The position numbers and the translations under genes are program-made. From assembly GCA_021779935.1 (NCBI GenBank), contig JAJXZT010000016.1:223672-287671 (forward strand): a DNA stretch of 64,000 bases, written 5' to 3'. Shown here piece after piece: positions 19,182 through 26,210 of this stretch; the first letter of the stretch is position 1; each line of letters begins with the position of its first letter. Source of the stretch: Acidobacteriota bacterium. Lineage in GTDB: Bacteria > Acidobacteriota > Terriglobia > Terriglobales > Acidobacteriaceae. Under the pieces are notes generated by a model. That model had not been told where the DNA came from. It worked only from the letters and a program-made list of their open reading frames with translations, and searched no databases.

Positions 19182-19475
19182 GTGAGCCCGAAAGACCAAG
19201 ACGCCCGCAACGGATCGCAGCTCTATAACCGTATCGCCGTTTTGCGGGCGGAGCGCGGTTTGAGTCGGCAGGAGCTGGCCGATGCCGTCGGCGTGAACTA
19301 CCAGACGGTGGGCTACCTGGAGCGAGGCGATTACAACCCGAGCCTTGAACTGGCTTTCCGTATCAGCGAATTTTTCAAGCTGCCGGTCGAGGTGATCTTT
19401 TCGCGCGAGCCATTCAAGCCGCTGAGCGAAGAGGTCTACGGGCACACGAATGAAGCTTTAAAAAAGGATCGGTAG
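19182..19475 (+). CDS. Small XRE/HTH regulator (YozG-like)
   Basis: A 97-residue protein with one Cro/C1-type HTH at about 15-75 (RIAVLRAERGLSRQELADAVGVNYQTVGYLERGDYNPSLELAFRI), then a short tail. This size and the FFKLPVEVIFS ending match small YozG-like repressors that often precede membrane-protein genes. The start is GTG with no ribosome site, and a -10 element lies just upstream, consistent with a leaderless transcript. Twenty bases separate it from the first membrane-protein gene, which has GGAGGGAG before its ATG, so all three are probably one operon. Confidence 0.88.
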   Translation: MSPKDQDARNGSQLYNRIAVLRAERGLSRQELADAVGVNYQTVGYLERGDYNPSLELAFRISEFFKLPVEVIFSREPFKPLSEEVYGHTNEALKKDR

Positions 19476-19495
19476 AGACGGAGGGAGAAGTAGCC

Positions 19496-20059
19496 ATGTT
19501 TCGCAGCACCAAATTTTGGCATTTTTCCATGGCGCCGCGGCGTAACCGTCGCGTGATGGTCGTCGCAGTATATCTCGCCATTGCGGCAATGCCCCTGGCG
19601 CAGGCGCTGACTCATCCGACGGAACTCTATCGCAATGTCGGCTTCATGGTTCCGCTGATACTTCTTCTGGTTGCGCGCAACGTTTTCGGCGCCATCGTAC
19701 CGGCTCATACCTGGGACGACCGGCGGTTCGAAATGGCGGACACTCGGGGTGTCGATATCGTCAGCGTCACCAATCCGGAACGAAACCAGAAGATCAAGCA
19801 GATCCCCATCGATCCCGAGCCAGACGAACGCGACATCGCGGTGCGCAACAGCATCTTCTTTACGGCATTCAAGGGGATCGCCGCCTACAGTGTGCTTCTC
19901 TGGTTGGCGACAACGGCGTTTCTCAATCCGCACATGCCTTATGGAATCTACGGCATGGTCATCATCCAGTACGCCATGTTTCCGCTGATGGTGATGGCCT
20001 GCACGCTGCCGCAGGCGATGATCCTGTGGGATGAACCGGACCTGCCGGAGGAGGCGTAG
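19496..20059 (+). CDS. Four-helix membrane protein, first of a tandem paralogous pair
   Basis: Not recognised as a named family. The 187 residues have two N-terminal membrane helices (about 20-38 and 48-66), a cytoplasmic loop, and two more helices (about 121-139 and 150-172). The loop ends in a conserved acidic motif DPEPDERD, then a basic/aromatic NSIFFTAFK entry into helix 3. The C-terminus is LPQAMILWDEPDLPEEA. The same two motifs recur in the next gene. Layout resembles DUF2178-like membrane proteins that accompany small HTH regulators, but I cannot confirm this. It starts 20 bp after the HTH gene. Confidence 0.75.
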   Translation: MFRSTKFWHFSMAPRRNRRVMVVAVYLAIAAMPLAQALTHPTELYRNVGFMVPLILLLVARNVFGAIVPAHTWDDRRFEMADTRGVDIVSVTNPERNQKIKQIPIDPEPDERDIAVRNSIFFTAFKGIAAYSVLLWLATTAFLNPHMPYGIYGMVIIQYAMFPLMVMACTLPQAMILWDEPDLPEEA

Positions 20060-20061
20060 CC

Positions 20062-20601
20062 ATGTTTTACAGCGAACCGAAGATCCTTGGCATCTCGATG
20101 GCCTCCGGGAGAAATCGGAGAAGACTGGTGGTGGCGACCTACGCTTTCCTCACCATCGTGGTCGCCGCACTCGTGTGGAAGCCCTGGGGCAGCGTACTGC
20201 AGGGACCAGTGTACTTCCTGGTGATTATCTTCTCGGGTGTCAGCAACGGCACGTTTGGCGCAATCGTGCGCCAGTTTACGTTTCCGGTGCGGCGCAACGT
20301 TATCGATCCCGGACTCGAACTAGAAGGGCACAACCCCACGGTAGACCTTGACCCCGAGCCGGACGAACGAGACACGAAGATCCGCGACCATGCCTATTTC
20401 ATCGCCTTCCGCGTGATTGCCGCCGGATTGATTATGTCTTTCCTCATTCTCGTGATTGTTGCCCGGCCCGATTTTCCCGCACACTCACTATTCACCGTAG
20501 CGCGCTGCATCGACGGTTTGCTTATGCCACTGGCCATCTTGGCCCTGACGTTGCCGCAGGCGATCATCCTCTGGCAGCAGCCGGACTTGATCACAGACTG
20601 A
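20062..20601 (+). CDS. Four-helix membrane protein, second of the pair
   Basis: A 179-residue paralogue of the preceding gene, two bases after its stop. It keeps the basic start (MFYSEPKILGISMASGRNRRR), two helices, an N-terminal loop, the acidic motif DPEPDERD (about residues 96-103), two further helices and the C-terminal LPQAIILWQQPDL. The loop between helix 2 and the motif differs (TFPVRRNVIDPGLELE). The pair could form a hetero-oligomer in the inner membrane. GGAGGAGG lies just before the ATG. Function unknown. Confidence 0.75.
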   Translation: MFYSEPKILGISMASGRNRRRLVVATYAFLTIVVAALVWKPWGSVLQGPVYFLVIIFSGVSNGTFGAIVRQFTFPVRRNVIDPGLELEGHNPTVDLDPEPDERDTKIRDHAYFIAFRVIAAGLIMSFLILVIVARPDFPAHSLFTVARCIDGLLMPLAILALTLPQAIILWQQPDLITD

Positions 20602-20617
20602 TTTTCGGCAATAAAAA

Positions 20618-20637
20618 TGGCGCGCCGCAGCGCGCCA
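20618..20637. terminator. Terminator after the HTH/membrane module
   Basis: Stem TGGCGCG (20618-20624) and CGCGCCA (20631-20637), with AAAAA upstream and GACTTTT downstream, between converging genes. Confidence 0.7.
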
Positions 20638-20660
20638 GACTTTTACTTCGCAACCGATCT

Positions 20661-22361
20661 CTACGTCTGCAAGATCCCCACGGTGAACTTCGGCACGTCG
20701 GGGTTGTGCGAGACGGCTTCGAGTGCCTGGATGAGCGCGTCGCGTGTTTCCATCGGGTCGATGATCTTGTCGATCCACAGGCGGGCGGCGCCGTAGCGCG
20801 GGTCCATCTGCTCGTTGTAGGTATCGCGCACGCTGTCGAAGAGTTTTTTCTTGTCCTCTTCGGTCAGCTTCTGGCCCTGGCGTTCTAGCTGCTTGATCTT
20901 GATTTCGACCAGCGTGCCGGCGGCGGATTCGCCGCTCATGACGGAGTAGCGCGCCGTGGGCCATGCGAAGACGAAGCGCGGGTCGAAGGCCTTGCCGCAC
21001 ATGGCGTAGTGTCCCGCGCCGAACGAACCGCCGACGATTACAGAAATCTTCGGGACGACCGAGTTCGAAACGGCGTTGACCATCTTTGCCCCGGCACGGA
21101 TGATGCCGCTCCACTCGGCGTCGCGTCCCACCATGAAGCCGTTAACGTCGTGGAGGAAGATGAGCGGGATGAGGTTCTGGTTGCAGTCCATGATGAAGCG
21201 CGCGGCCTTCTCGGCGGACTCGGTGTAGATGACACCGCCGAACTCGATGCGACGGTCGCCGTTGTGATCCACCTGCTGCACGTGCGTCTTCTGGTTGGCC
21301 ACGATGCCGACGGCGAAGCCGCCGATGCGGGCGTATCCGCAGAGCAGCGTTTCGCCATACTCCGGCTTGTACTCGTCGAACTTCGAGCCGTCGACGATGC
21401 GCCCGATGATCTCCTTCATGTCGTACTGGTGCGAAGGGTCGGCGTCGTAAATGCCATAGAGCTCTTCCACCGCATGTTTCGGCGCTTCGGGCTCGGCACG
21501 ATGGAACGGGGCTGACGGCCGGTAGCCCATCTTCTCCACCAGCGAACGCACGCGCTTGATGCAAGCCTCGTCGTTCGGCTCGCGGAAGTCGACAGTGCCG
21601 CTGATGGCCGAGTGCATCTTCGCCCCGCCGAGGTCTTCGGCGCTGACCTTCTGTCCAATGGCGGCCTGCACCAGCGCGGGTCCGGCGAGAAAGAGTCCGC
21701 TGCCGTCGGTCATCAGGATGTGGTCGCACATGACGGGCAAATACGCGCCTCCGGCGACACACATGCCCATGATGGCCGTGATCTGCGGGATGCCCATGGC
21801 GGACATGACGGCATTGTTGCGGAAGACGCGCCCGAAGTCGTCCTGATCGGGGAAGACATCTTCCTGCAAGGGTAGAAATACTCCGGCGGAGTCTACGAGG
21901 TAGATCGTCGGGATGTGATTGTCGATGGCGATGTTCTGCGCGCGGATGACCTTCTTGGCCGTCATCGGGAAGAACGCGCCGGCCTTCACCGTGGCGTCGT
22001 TGACGATGAGCATGAAAAGGCGGTCGTGGACGCGACCCAGTCCGGTGACGACACCTGCCGCCGGAGCTCCTCCCCACTCCTCATACATGGCGTAGGCGGT
22101 GTAGATGCCAAGCTCGAAGAACTCCGTGCCCGGGTCGATGAGCTGCGCGATGCGCTCACGGGCTGTCATGCGTCCCTTCTTGTGCTGCGACTCAATGGCG
22201 CGCTCGCCGCCACCCTGGGAGATCTGCTCTTCCTGGTTGCGAATCTCGGCGACAAGATGCGCCAGCTCGCGCGTGTTCTTTTCGAAGCGCGGATGCGAGG
22301 TCTGAACTTTGGTAGGCAGTACGTTCGAAGAAGCTTCTACGGTAGTTTTGCGATCAGCCAT
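20661..22361 (-). CDS. Acyl-CoA carboxylase carboxyltransferase (beta) subunit, methylcrotonyl-CoA type
   Basis: A 566-residue carboxyltransferase. The N-half carries LVDSAGVFLPLQ and the oxyanion hole GMCVAGGAYLPVM, then LAGPALVQAAIGQKVSAEDLGG. The C-half has GGSFGAGHYAMCGKAFDPR and the WPTARYSVMSGE signature. The LVDSAG..LP and SAEDLGGA text resembles MCCase/geranyl-CoA beta subunits more than propionyl-CoA ones. No biotin carboxylase or biotin carrier gene is in the window, so the alpha subunit must be elsewhere. With HMG-CoA lyase and hydratase nearby it fits leucine catabolism. The ATG is at 22361. It is the last gene of the minus-strand acyl-CoA block. Confidence 0.9.
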   Translation of the reverse strand: MADRKTTVEASSNVLPTKVQTSHPRFEKNTRELAHLVAEIRNQEEQISQGGGERAIESQHKKGRMTARERIAQLIDPGTEFFELGIYTAYAMYEEWGGAPAAGVVTGLGRVHDRLFMLIVNDATVKAGAFFPMTAKKVIRAQNIAIDNHIPTIYLVDSAGVFLPLQEDVFPDQDDFGRVFRNNAVMSAMGIPQITAIMGMCVAGGAYLPVMCDHILMTDGSGLFLAGPALVQAAIGQKVSAEDLGGAKMHSAISGTVDFREPNDEACIKRVRSLVEKMGYRPSAPFHRAEPEAPKHAVEELYGIYDADPSHQYDMKEIIGRIVDGSKFDEYKPEYGETLLCGYARIGGFAVGIVANQKTHVQQVDHNGDRRIEFGGVIYTESAEKAARFIMDCNQNLIPLIFLHDVNGFMVGRDAEWSGIIRAGAKMVNAVSNSVVPKISVIVGGSFGAGHYAMCGKAFDPRFVFAWPTARYSVMSGESAAGTLVEIKIKQLERQGQKLTEEDKKKLFDSVRDTYNEQMDPRYGAARLWIDKIIDPMETRDALIQALEAVSHNPDVPKFTVGILQT

Positions 22362-22456
22362 GGATCACCTATAGGCGCACCAATCGTGGGCGGCGGGTAT
22401 CAAGAAGCAAACACCCAAGCCTAAACGACTCGGCGCGGCGAAGCAACGGAACATAA

Positions 22457-22583
22457 ACGGAGAATCGGAAGATCGGAGAATCGGAAAACGAAAAGCAGCC
22501 GCGAATTACGCGGATGAACGCGGATCTTGATTGGGTGAAAGCAAGACCGAATTGCCACGGATGGGCACGGATTTACACGGATC
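22457..22583. repeat. Short-period intergenic repeats (AATCGGA and CACGGAT words)
   Basis: A near-tandem run of GGAGAATCGGA-type words (22459-22490) is followed by CGCGAATTACGCGGATGAAC-type and CCACGGAT/GCACGGAT/ACACGGAT words (22501-22583), with a period of about 10 bases. It is non-coding. The same AATCGGA word recurs at 39.1 kb and 63.3 kb. Confidence 0.6.
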
Positions 22584-22625
22584 AAGGCAGGGCATGAAAA
22601 AAGACTGCCAAAGCAGGTGCGTGCG

Positions 22626-23207
22626 TTAGCGAGCCACGCAGCGCGCGAGCGCGGCCGCGAGCGGGTCGCCGGCGATTTCGTCGATGAGGCCGATTTCGAG
22701 AGCCTTGGGAGCGTGGAGTTTTTCGGCGGCGAGGAACATTTCCAGCGCGCGAGCCTTGCCCACCAGTCGCGGCAGGCGCTGTGTGCCGCCCCAGCCGGTG
22801 ATGAGGCCGAGTGCTGCGCCGCGATGTCCGAAGACGGCGTGTGGCGCGGCGATGCGCACGCGGCAGGCCAGCGCCAGGTCGAGCCCGCCTCCCATGCAGT
22901 AGCCTTGCACGGCGGCGATGGTCAGGGCAGGGAACCCGGCAACGGCGTTCATCAGCGCCTGTCCCATGGCGGAGAAGGCATACGCTTCCGGGCCGGTGAG
23001 GACGGCGATCTCGTTGAGGTCGGCCCCGGCGGAGAAGAATTTTTCGTTGCCGGTGAGGATGAGCGGTCTGGGATTCGATTCGTGTGCGAGCGAGCGAACG
23101 GCTTCGGTCAGGGCCAGGACGCGGGCGCGCGACAGGGTATTTGTCGGCTCTCCGCCGCAGAGGCGGAGCACTGTTGCCGTTTCACGAGGGTCGATTTCGA
23201 AGTACAC
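22626..23207 (-). CDS. Short enoyl-CoA hydratase-like protein
   Basis: A 193-residue crotonase-fold protein, about 60 residues shorter than usual because the C-terminal helical domain is missing. The oxyanion-hole segments are intact: GNEKFFSAGADLNEIA near residue 55 and VQGYCMGGGLDLALACRVR near 100. GWGGTQRLPRLVG near 140 keeps the usual hydratase text. It may be a functional truncated form or a minimal variant. It is followed by the carboxyltransferase and lies after an unknown protein, so a role in branched-chain acyl-CoA metabolism is plausible but unproven. Confidence 0.8.
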   Translation of the reverse strand: MYFEIDPRETATVLRLCGGEPTNTLSRARVLALTEAVRSLAHESNPRPLILTGNEKFFSAGADLNEIAVLTGPEAYAFSAMGQALMNAVAGFPALTIAAVQGYCMGGGLDLALACRVRIAAPHAVFGHRGAALGLITGWGGTQRLPRLVGKARALEMFLAAEKLHAPKALEIGLIDEIAGDPLAAALARCVAR

Positions 23208-23251
23208 GCAAAGAGATTATGGCAGAGCCCGCCGGACTTTCGCGTCGCCCG

Positions 23252-23971
23252 CTACAGCCAGCGCAGGAAGTCGCGTCCGTTGTCGGCCAGTTCGAAGGTG
23301 CCGACCTTGGCCATTTTGCCCACGATGCGGTGCGACTGCGGATCGCGTGTCACGCGCGTGATCCAGTTGTTGCCAATGTCGTGGGTGGCTTGGGTAATCC
23401 AGTTCTGTGGTAGCACTTCCACCAGTCCCGCCTGCATATAAACCACGAAGATAGCGAACGCCGGATCGTTCTTGCCAAGCGCCTTGTAGCTGGTGGGCAC
23501 CAGCAACTCGTCCACCTCGCGGAATTCCTGCGGCACGGTGATCGGGTGCATGCCGGCCTTGTTGGTGGCGTCGATGGTGAACTCCATCAGCGGTTCGGTG
23601 GCCGAATAAATGCGCTCGCTCGAATTCTTGAACCAGCCGACGACTTCAATGAAGTCGAACGCCTTCAGCGTGTCCGGATCAAAGGCGACAAAGCGCAGGT
23701 TTTTGCCCTCCGGACACCAGATGCCGAAGTGGTGATTGCCGATGAGGAACGGACGGCAATAGGTATTGAGGGCGAGGCGCGGCTGATTTGGTTCGCCCGG
23801 AAGATGCAGCGTCACCAGGTAGGCGAGCTCTCCCTGTTGTCCGTGGAATTGCCACTCGAAGGTTTTCCCGCTGGCGCCGCGAACGGAAGGGAAGGTCTCC
23901 CAGAACCACGGCGCGGGGCCGGTGGCTTTCGAAACAAGTTCATGCAGAGGCTGTTCGGTCATGGGAAACAC
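23252..23971 (-). CDS. Hypothetical protein of unknown family
   Basis: A 239-residue soluble protein with no motif I recognise. No signal peptide or membrane helix is visible. It is rich in aromatic residues (WFWETF, HHFGIWCPEGKNLRF, NWITQATHDIGNNWITRV), and the single NHHFG/H cluster near residue 80 could bind metal. The text LLVPTSYKALGKNDPAFAIFVVYMQAGLVEVLPQNW looks like a beta-rich binding domain. The start may be the second ATG (three residues in). It lies between the mutase B12 subunit and the short hydratase in the same direction. Confidence 0.65.
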   Translation of the reverse strand: MFPMTEQPLHELVSKATGPAPWFWETFPSVRGASGKTFEWQFHGQQGELAYLVTLHLPGEPNQPRLALNTYCRPFLIGNHHFGIWCPEGKNLRFVAFDPDTLKAFDFIEVVGWFKNSSERIYSATEPLMEFTIDATNKAGMHPITVPQEFREVDELLVPTSYKALGKNDPAFAIFVVYMQAGLVEVLPQNWITQATHDIGNNWITRVTRDPQSHRIVGKMAKVGTFELADNGRDFLRWL

Positions 23972-24035
23972 TTCTCACTGCAAACGGCGGAACCCGCTTG
24001 CAAGGCTGGCTTACTGCTGGTGACTGGCCAATCGT

Positions 24036-24452
24036 TTACGCTGCCACGCCGCGCGGCTTCACGTGCTCGCGGATGAACTGGACAATATCGTCCATCGGCG
24101 TGCCGGGCTGGAAGATGCCGGAGACGCCCGACTTCTTCAACCCCTCGACGTCCTGGTCGGGAATGATGCCGCCGACCAGCAGCAGCACGTCGTCCATCTT
24201 GTTCTGCTTCAGCAGGTCCACCACGCGTGGAACAATCGCGTTGTGCGCGCCGGAAAGAATGGAGAGGCCAATCACGTCGACGTCTTCCTGCAATGCGGCG
24301 TTGACGATCATCTCGGGCGTTTGGCGCAGGCCCGTGTAGATCACTTCCATGCCGGCATCGCGCAGCGCGCGCGCAATGACCTTGGCGCCGCGGTCGTGTC
24401 CGTCGAGACCGGGCTTGGCAACAAGTACGCGGATTTTCTGTTCAGTGGCCAT
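24036..24452 (-). CDS. Methylmalonyl-CoA mutase C-terminal (cobalamin-binding) subunit
   Basis: The B12-binding half of methylmalonyl-CoA mutase as a separate 138-residue protein. The base-off/His-on motif D-G-H-D-R-G (residues 17-22, His19) supplies the lower axial cobalt ligand, and [10 protein letters not shown] and [15 protein letters not shown] complete the flavodoxin-like fold. The open frame runs to 24566, but [15 protein letters not shown] at 24452 is the family start. The catalytic large subunit is at 26207-28006, about 1.6 kb upstream in the direction of transcription, with MerR and DinB genes between. Confidence 0.93.
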   Translation of the reverse strand: MATEQKIRVLVAKPGLDGHDRGAKVIARALRDAGMEVIYTGLRQTPEMIVNAALQEDVDVIGLSILSGAHNAIVPRVVDLLKQNKMDDVLLLVGGIIPDQDVEGLKKSGVSGIFQPGTPMDDIVQFIREHVKPRGVAA

Positions 24453-24534
24453 AAGTTGGACAATCGTTACGCAACCGTTATTACCGCACGGCGCAACTGA
24501 ACATGATACCTCAGGCGGGTTTCGGGAGGAAGAA

Positions 24535-24559
24535 AAGGCCCGGAGCGCGTCCGGGCCTT
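24535..24559 (-). terminator. Terminator after the MerR gene
   Basis: Perfect 10-bp stem AAGGCCCGGA (24535-24544) with TCCGGGCCTT (24550-24559), loop GCGCG. AGAAAA to its left gives a T-run on the minus strand, so it ends transcription of the MerR gene before the mutase B12 subunit. Confidence 0.75.
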
Positions 24560-24579
24560 CCCGCATTCGCAGGGTATGT

Positions 24580-25359
24580 CTACGTGTTCTTCGTCTTCCA
24601 CGCCGCCCACGCCTTCTCCATGAAGGCGCGGACCTCGACGCTGAAGGGACGCTGGGGGTTAAATGACGCGGGCCAGTTGGCCCGGTCCTTGTACATGCGC
24701 ATCAGGCTCTCCAGCACGCCGGGATCGCCGCCGGTGAATTCCAGGACTAGCGCTCTCCACCGGCGCACGAACTCCGCGCCCTTCGGTCCGGCAGGGTCTT
24801 CGTGAAGGTTGGTTTCAATTTCGGCAAACAACTCCAGCCACGCCTGCTGGCCTTTTTCGCGGCGCTCGGGGGTGTCGCGTTGGCGGATGATTTCGCGTTG
24901 TTCCGGCGTGTAGTAGCGCTCCATCCAGCTATTGTCCTGTTGCTGTGACGCCTTGTTTTGTTCCTGCATCTTCATCACCTCGATCAGTTTCCTCAGGTCC
25001 TGCCAATCGGGCGTTTGTCCCGCGACGGCCACTTGTTCCGCCTTCTCCAGCGCGGCCAGGGCGAACTTCAGCTCCCCCTGCCGCTCCTGCAGGATCTTTC
25101 TCTGCAGGCGAAGTGTAGCCGTCAAGTCGAACGCCGATTGATCGAGCAGTTCCTTGATTTGCTTCAGCGGGAAGCCGAGGAACTTGAGCGTGGTGATCTG
25201 CTGCAAGCGTCCGAGATCGCGGCTGCCGTAGAGACGATACCCTGCGTCTGTACGCCCGCTCGGCGTTAATAGCCCGAGCTGGTCGTAGTGATGCAGCGTG
25301 CGCACCGTCACTCCGGTAAGCTTTGCGAACTCCTGGACGCGATAGAGCCTGTCACTCAT
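24580..25359 (-). CDS. MerR-family regulator with TipAS domain
   Basis: A 259-residue regulator. The N-terminal winged helix-turn-helix (about 4-70) shows [26 protein letters not shown] and [15 protein letters not shown] long coiled coil links it at about 80-130. The C-terminal TipAS-like domain (about 140-255) carries [15 protein letters not shown] and the globin-like antibiotic-binding helices ending in [15 protein letters not shown]. Such proteins bind small drugs and switch on promoters with 19-bp spacers. ATG at 25359 with AGGA upstream is preferred over the open start at 25380. A terminator follows it. Confidence 0.9.
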   Translation of the reverse strand: MSDRLYRVQEFAKLTGVTVRTLHHYDQLGLLTPSGRTDAGYRLYGSRDLGRLQQITTLKFLGFPLKQIKELLDQSAFDLTATLRLQRKILQERQGELKFALAALEKAEQVAVAGQTPDWQDLRKLIEVMKMQEQNKASQQQDNSWMERYYTPEQREIIRQRDTPERREKGQQAWLELFAEIETNLHEDPAGPKGAEFVRRWRALVLEFTGGDPGVLESLMRMYKDRANWPASFNPQRPFSVEVRAFMEKAWAAWKTKNT

Positions 25360-25496
25360 GCTGCCGTTCCTCATTCCCATCGGGATGATCGAGGCTGACG
25401 CAACGTAAGGGTCAAGAAGATATTACGAAAAATTACGGGAAGACGCGGAAGTGCTTTCAGGGATGCCCTTCCGTGAAATTGATTTTGCGGATGTGT

Positions 25497-26009
25497 TCAG
25501 CTTGCGTCGCGAGCTGCCGTCACGATCTTCGTCGTCGTGATTGCCTGTCCCACGTGGCGCTGTGCGTGGTCGGCCACATGGACCAGCAGTCCCCCGATGG
25601 TGGTGGGCAGTTGTTTTTTTCCAACGCCGCGTTTCTTGTCGAACAGCGTGGGATACAGCGCGCGCACGCGCACTGCACTCTTCTCCAGTGCAGCCTTGAA
25701 TTCGGCAAACACTTCCTCGCGCGAGGCTCCCTCGTCCAACTCCGTCTTCATCGTCGCGATCTGCTCGTCGGTGAGATGGTTGCCCTCGGCGTAGCTCAGC
25801 AGGCGGTCCGTGCTGCGCGCAATATGGCGCAGATGGAACGCTACCGGCGCGAGCCCATGCGGACGCGCATTGAATTCTTCGTCGCTCAGTTCGCCGCACC
25901 AGCGCTCAATATCTTCGTTGGCAAGTTCAAGCGCGTGCAGCACCGCTCGCTGGATGGGGTGGACTTCCGTATGAGTTCCACGGAGCCAGGGTTCTGGGAG
26001 ATTGCTCAT
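25497..26009 (-). CDS. DinB-family four-helix-bundle protein
   Basis: A 170-residue DinB/YfiT-type protein. Three metal-binding histidines are visible: H62-like in FHLRHIARS and two in HVADHAQRHVGQ near residue 145-150. DinB-family members bind a divalent metal and in some cases act as thiol or maleylpyruvate-type enzymes. Substrate unknown. It lies between the 59-residue membrane protein and the MerR gene, so it may belong to the same unit as the methylmalonyl-CoA mutase, though function does not suggest it. Confidence 0.85.
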   Translation of the reverse strand: MSNLPEPWLRGTHTEVHPIQRAVLHALELANEDIERWCGELSDEEFNARPHGLAPVAFHLRHIARSTDRLLSYAEGNHLTDEQIATMKTELDEGASREEVFAEFKAALEKSAVRVRALYPTLFDKKRGVGKKQLPTTIGGLLVHVADHAQRHVGQAITTTKIVTAARDAS

Positions 26010-26030
26010 GCAATGAGTTTACGACAAAAC

Positions 26031-26210
26031 TCACGCACTTCGCCTTGCTCTCACGAACATCACGATTCCGAGTACGAGAAAAACGGTTCCGATCGCAAAC
26101 ATGGATTTGCGATGCGGCGAAGTCCCCGCGAGAGCGAAGTCCGCTGCCGCGACGCCGAAAAACGCCACCGCCGCTCCACCGCTTTTTCTTTTCCTGTTTT
26201 CCACGATCAT
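26031..26210 (-). CDS. 59-residue membrane protein coupled to methylmalonyl-CoA mutase
   Basis: A small open frame of 60 codons (ATG 26210, TGA 26031). Its start overlaps the mutase stop as ATGA (26210-26207), the standard arrangement for coupled translation, and GAGGAG lies 11 bases before the ATG inside the mutase end. The protein has a very basic N-terminus (about eight of the first ten charged or polar), one moderately hydrophobic segment (about 11-28, [10 protein letters not shown]) and a clear membrane helix (about 37-53, [17 protein letters not shown]) followed by RARRSA. I know no family for it. It could be an accessory of the mutase or an unrelated coupled gene. Confidence 0.6.
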   Translation of the reverse strand: MIVENRKRKSGGAAVAFFGVAAADFALAGTSPHRKSMFAIGTVFLVLGIVMFVRARRSA

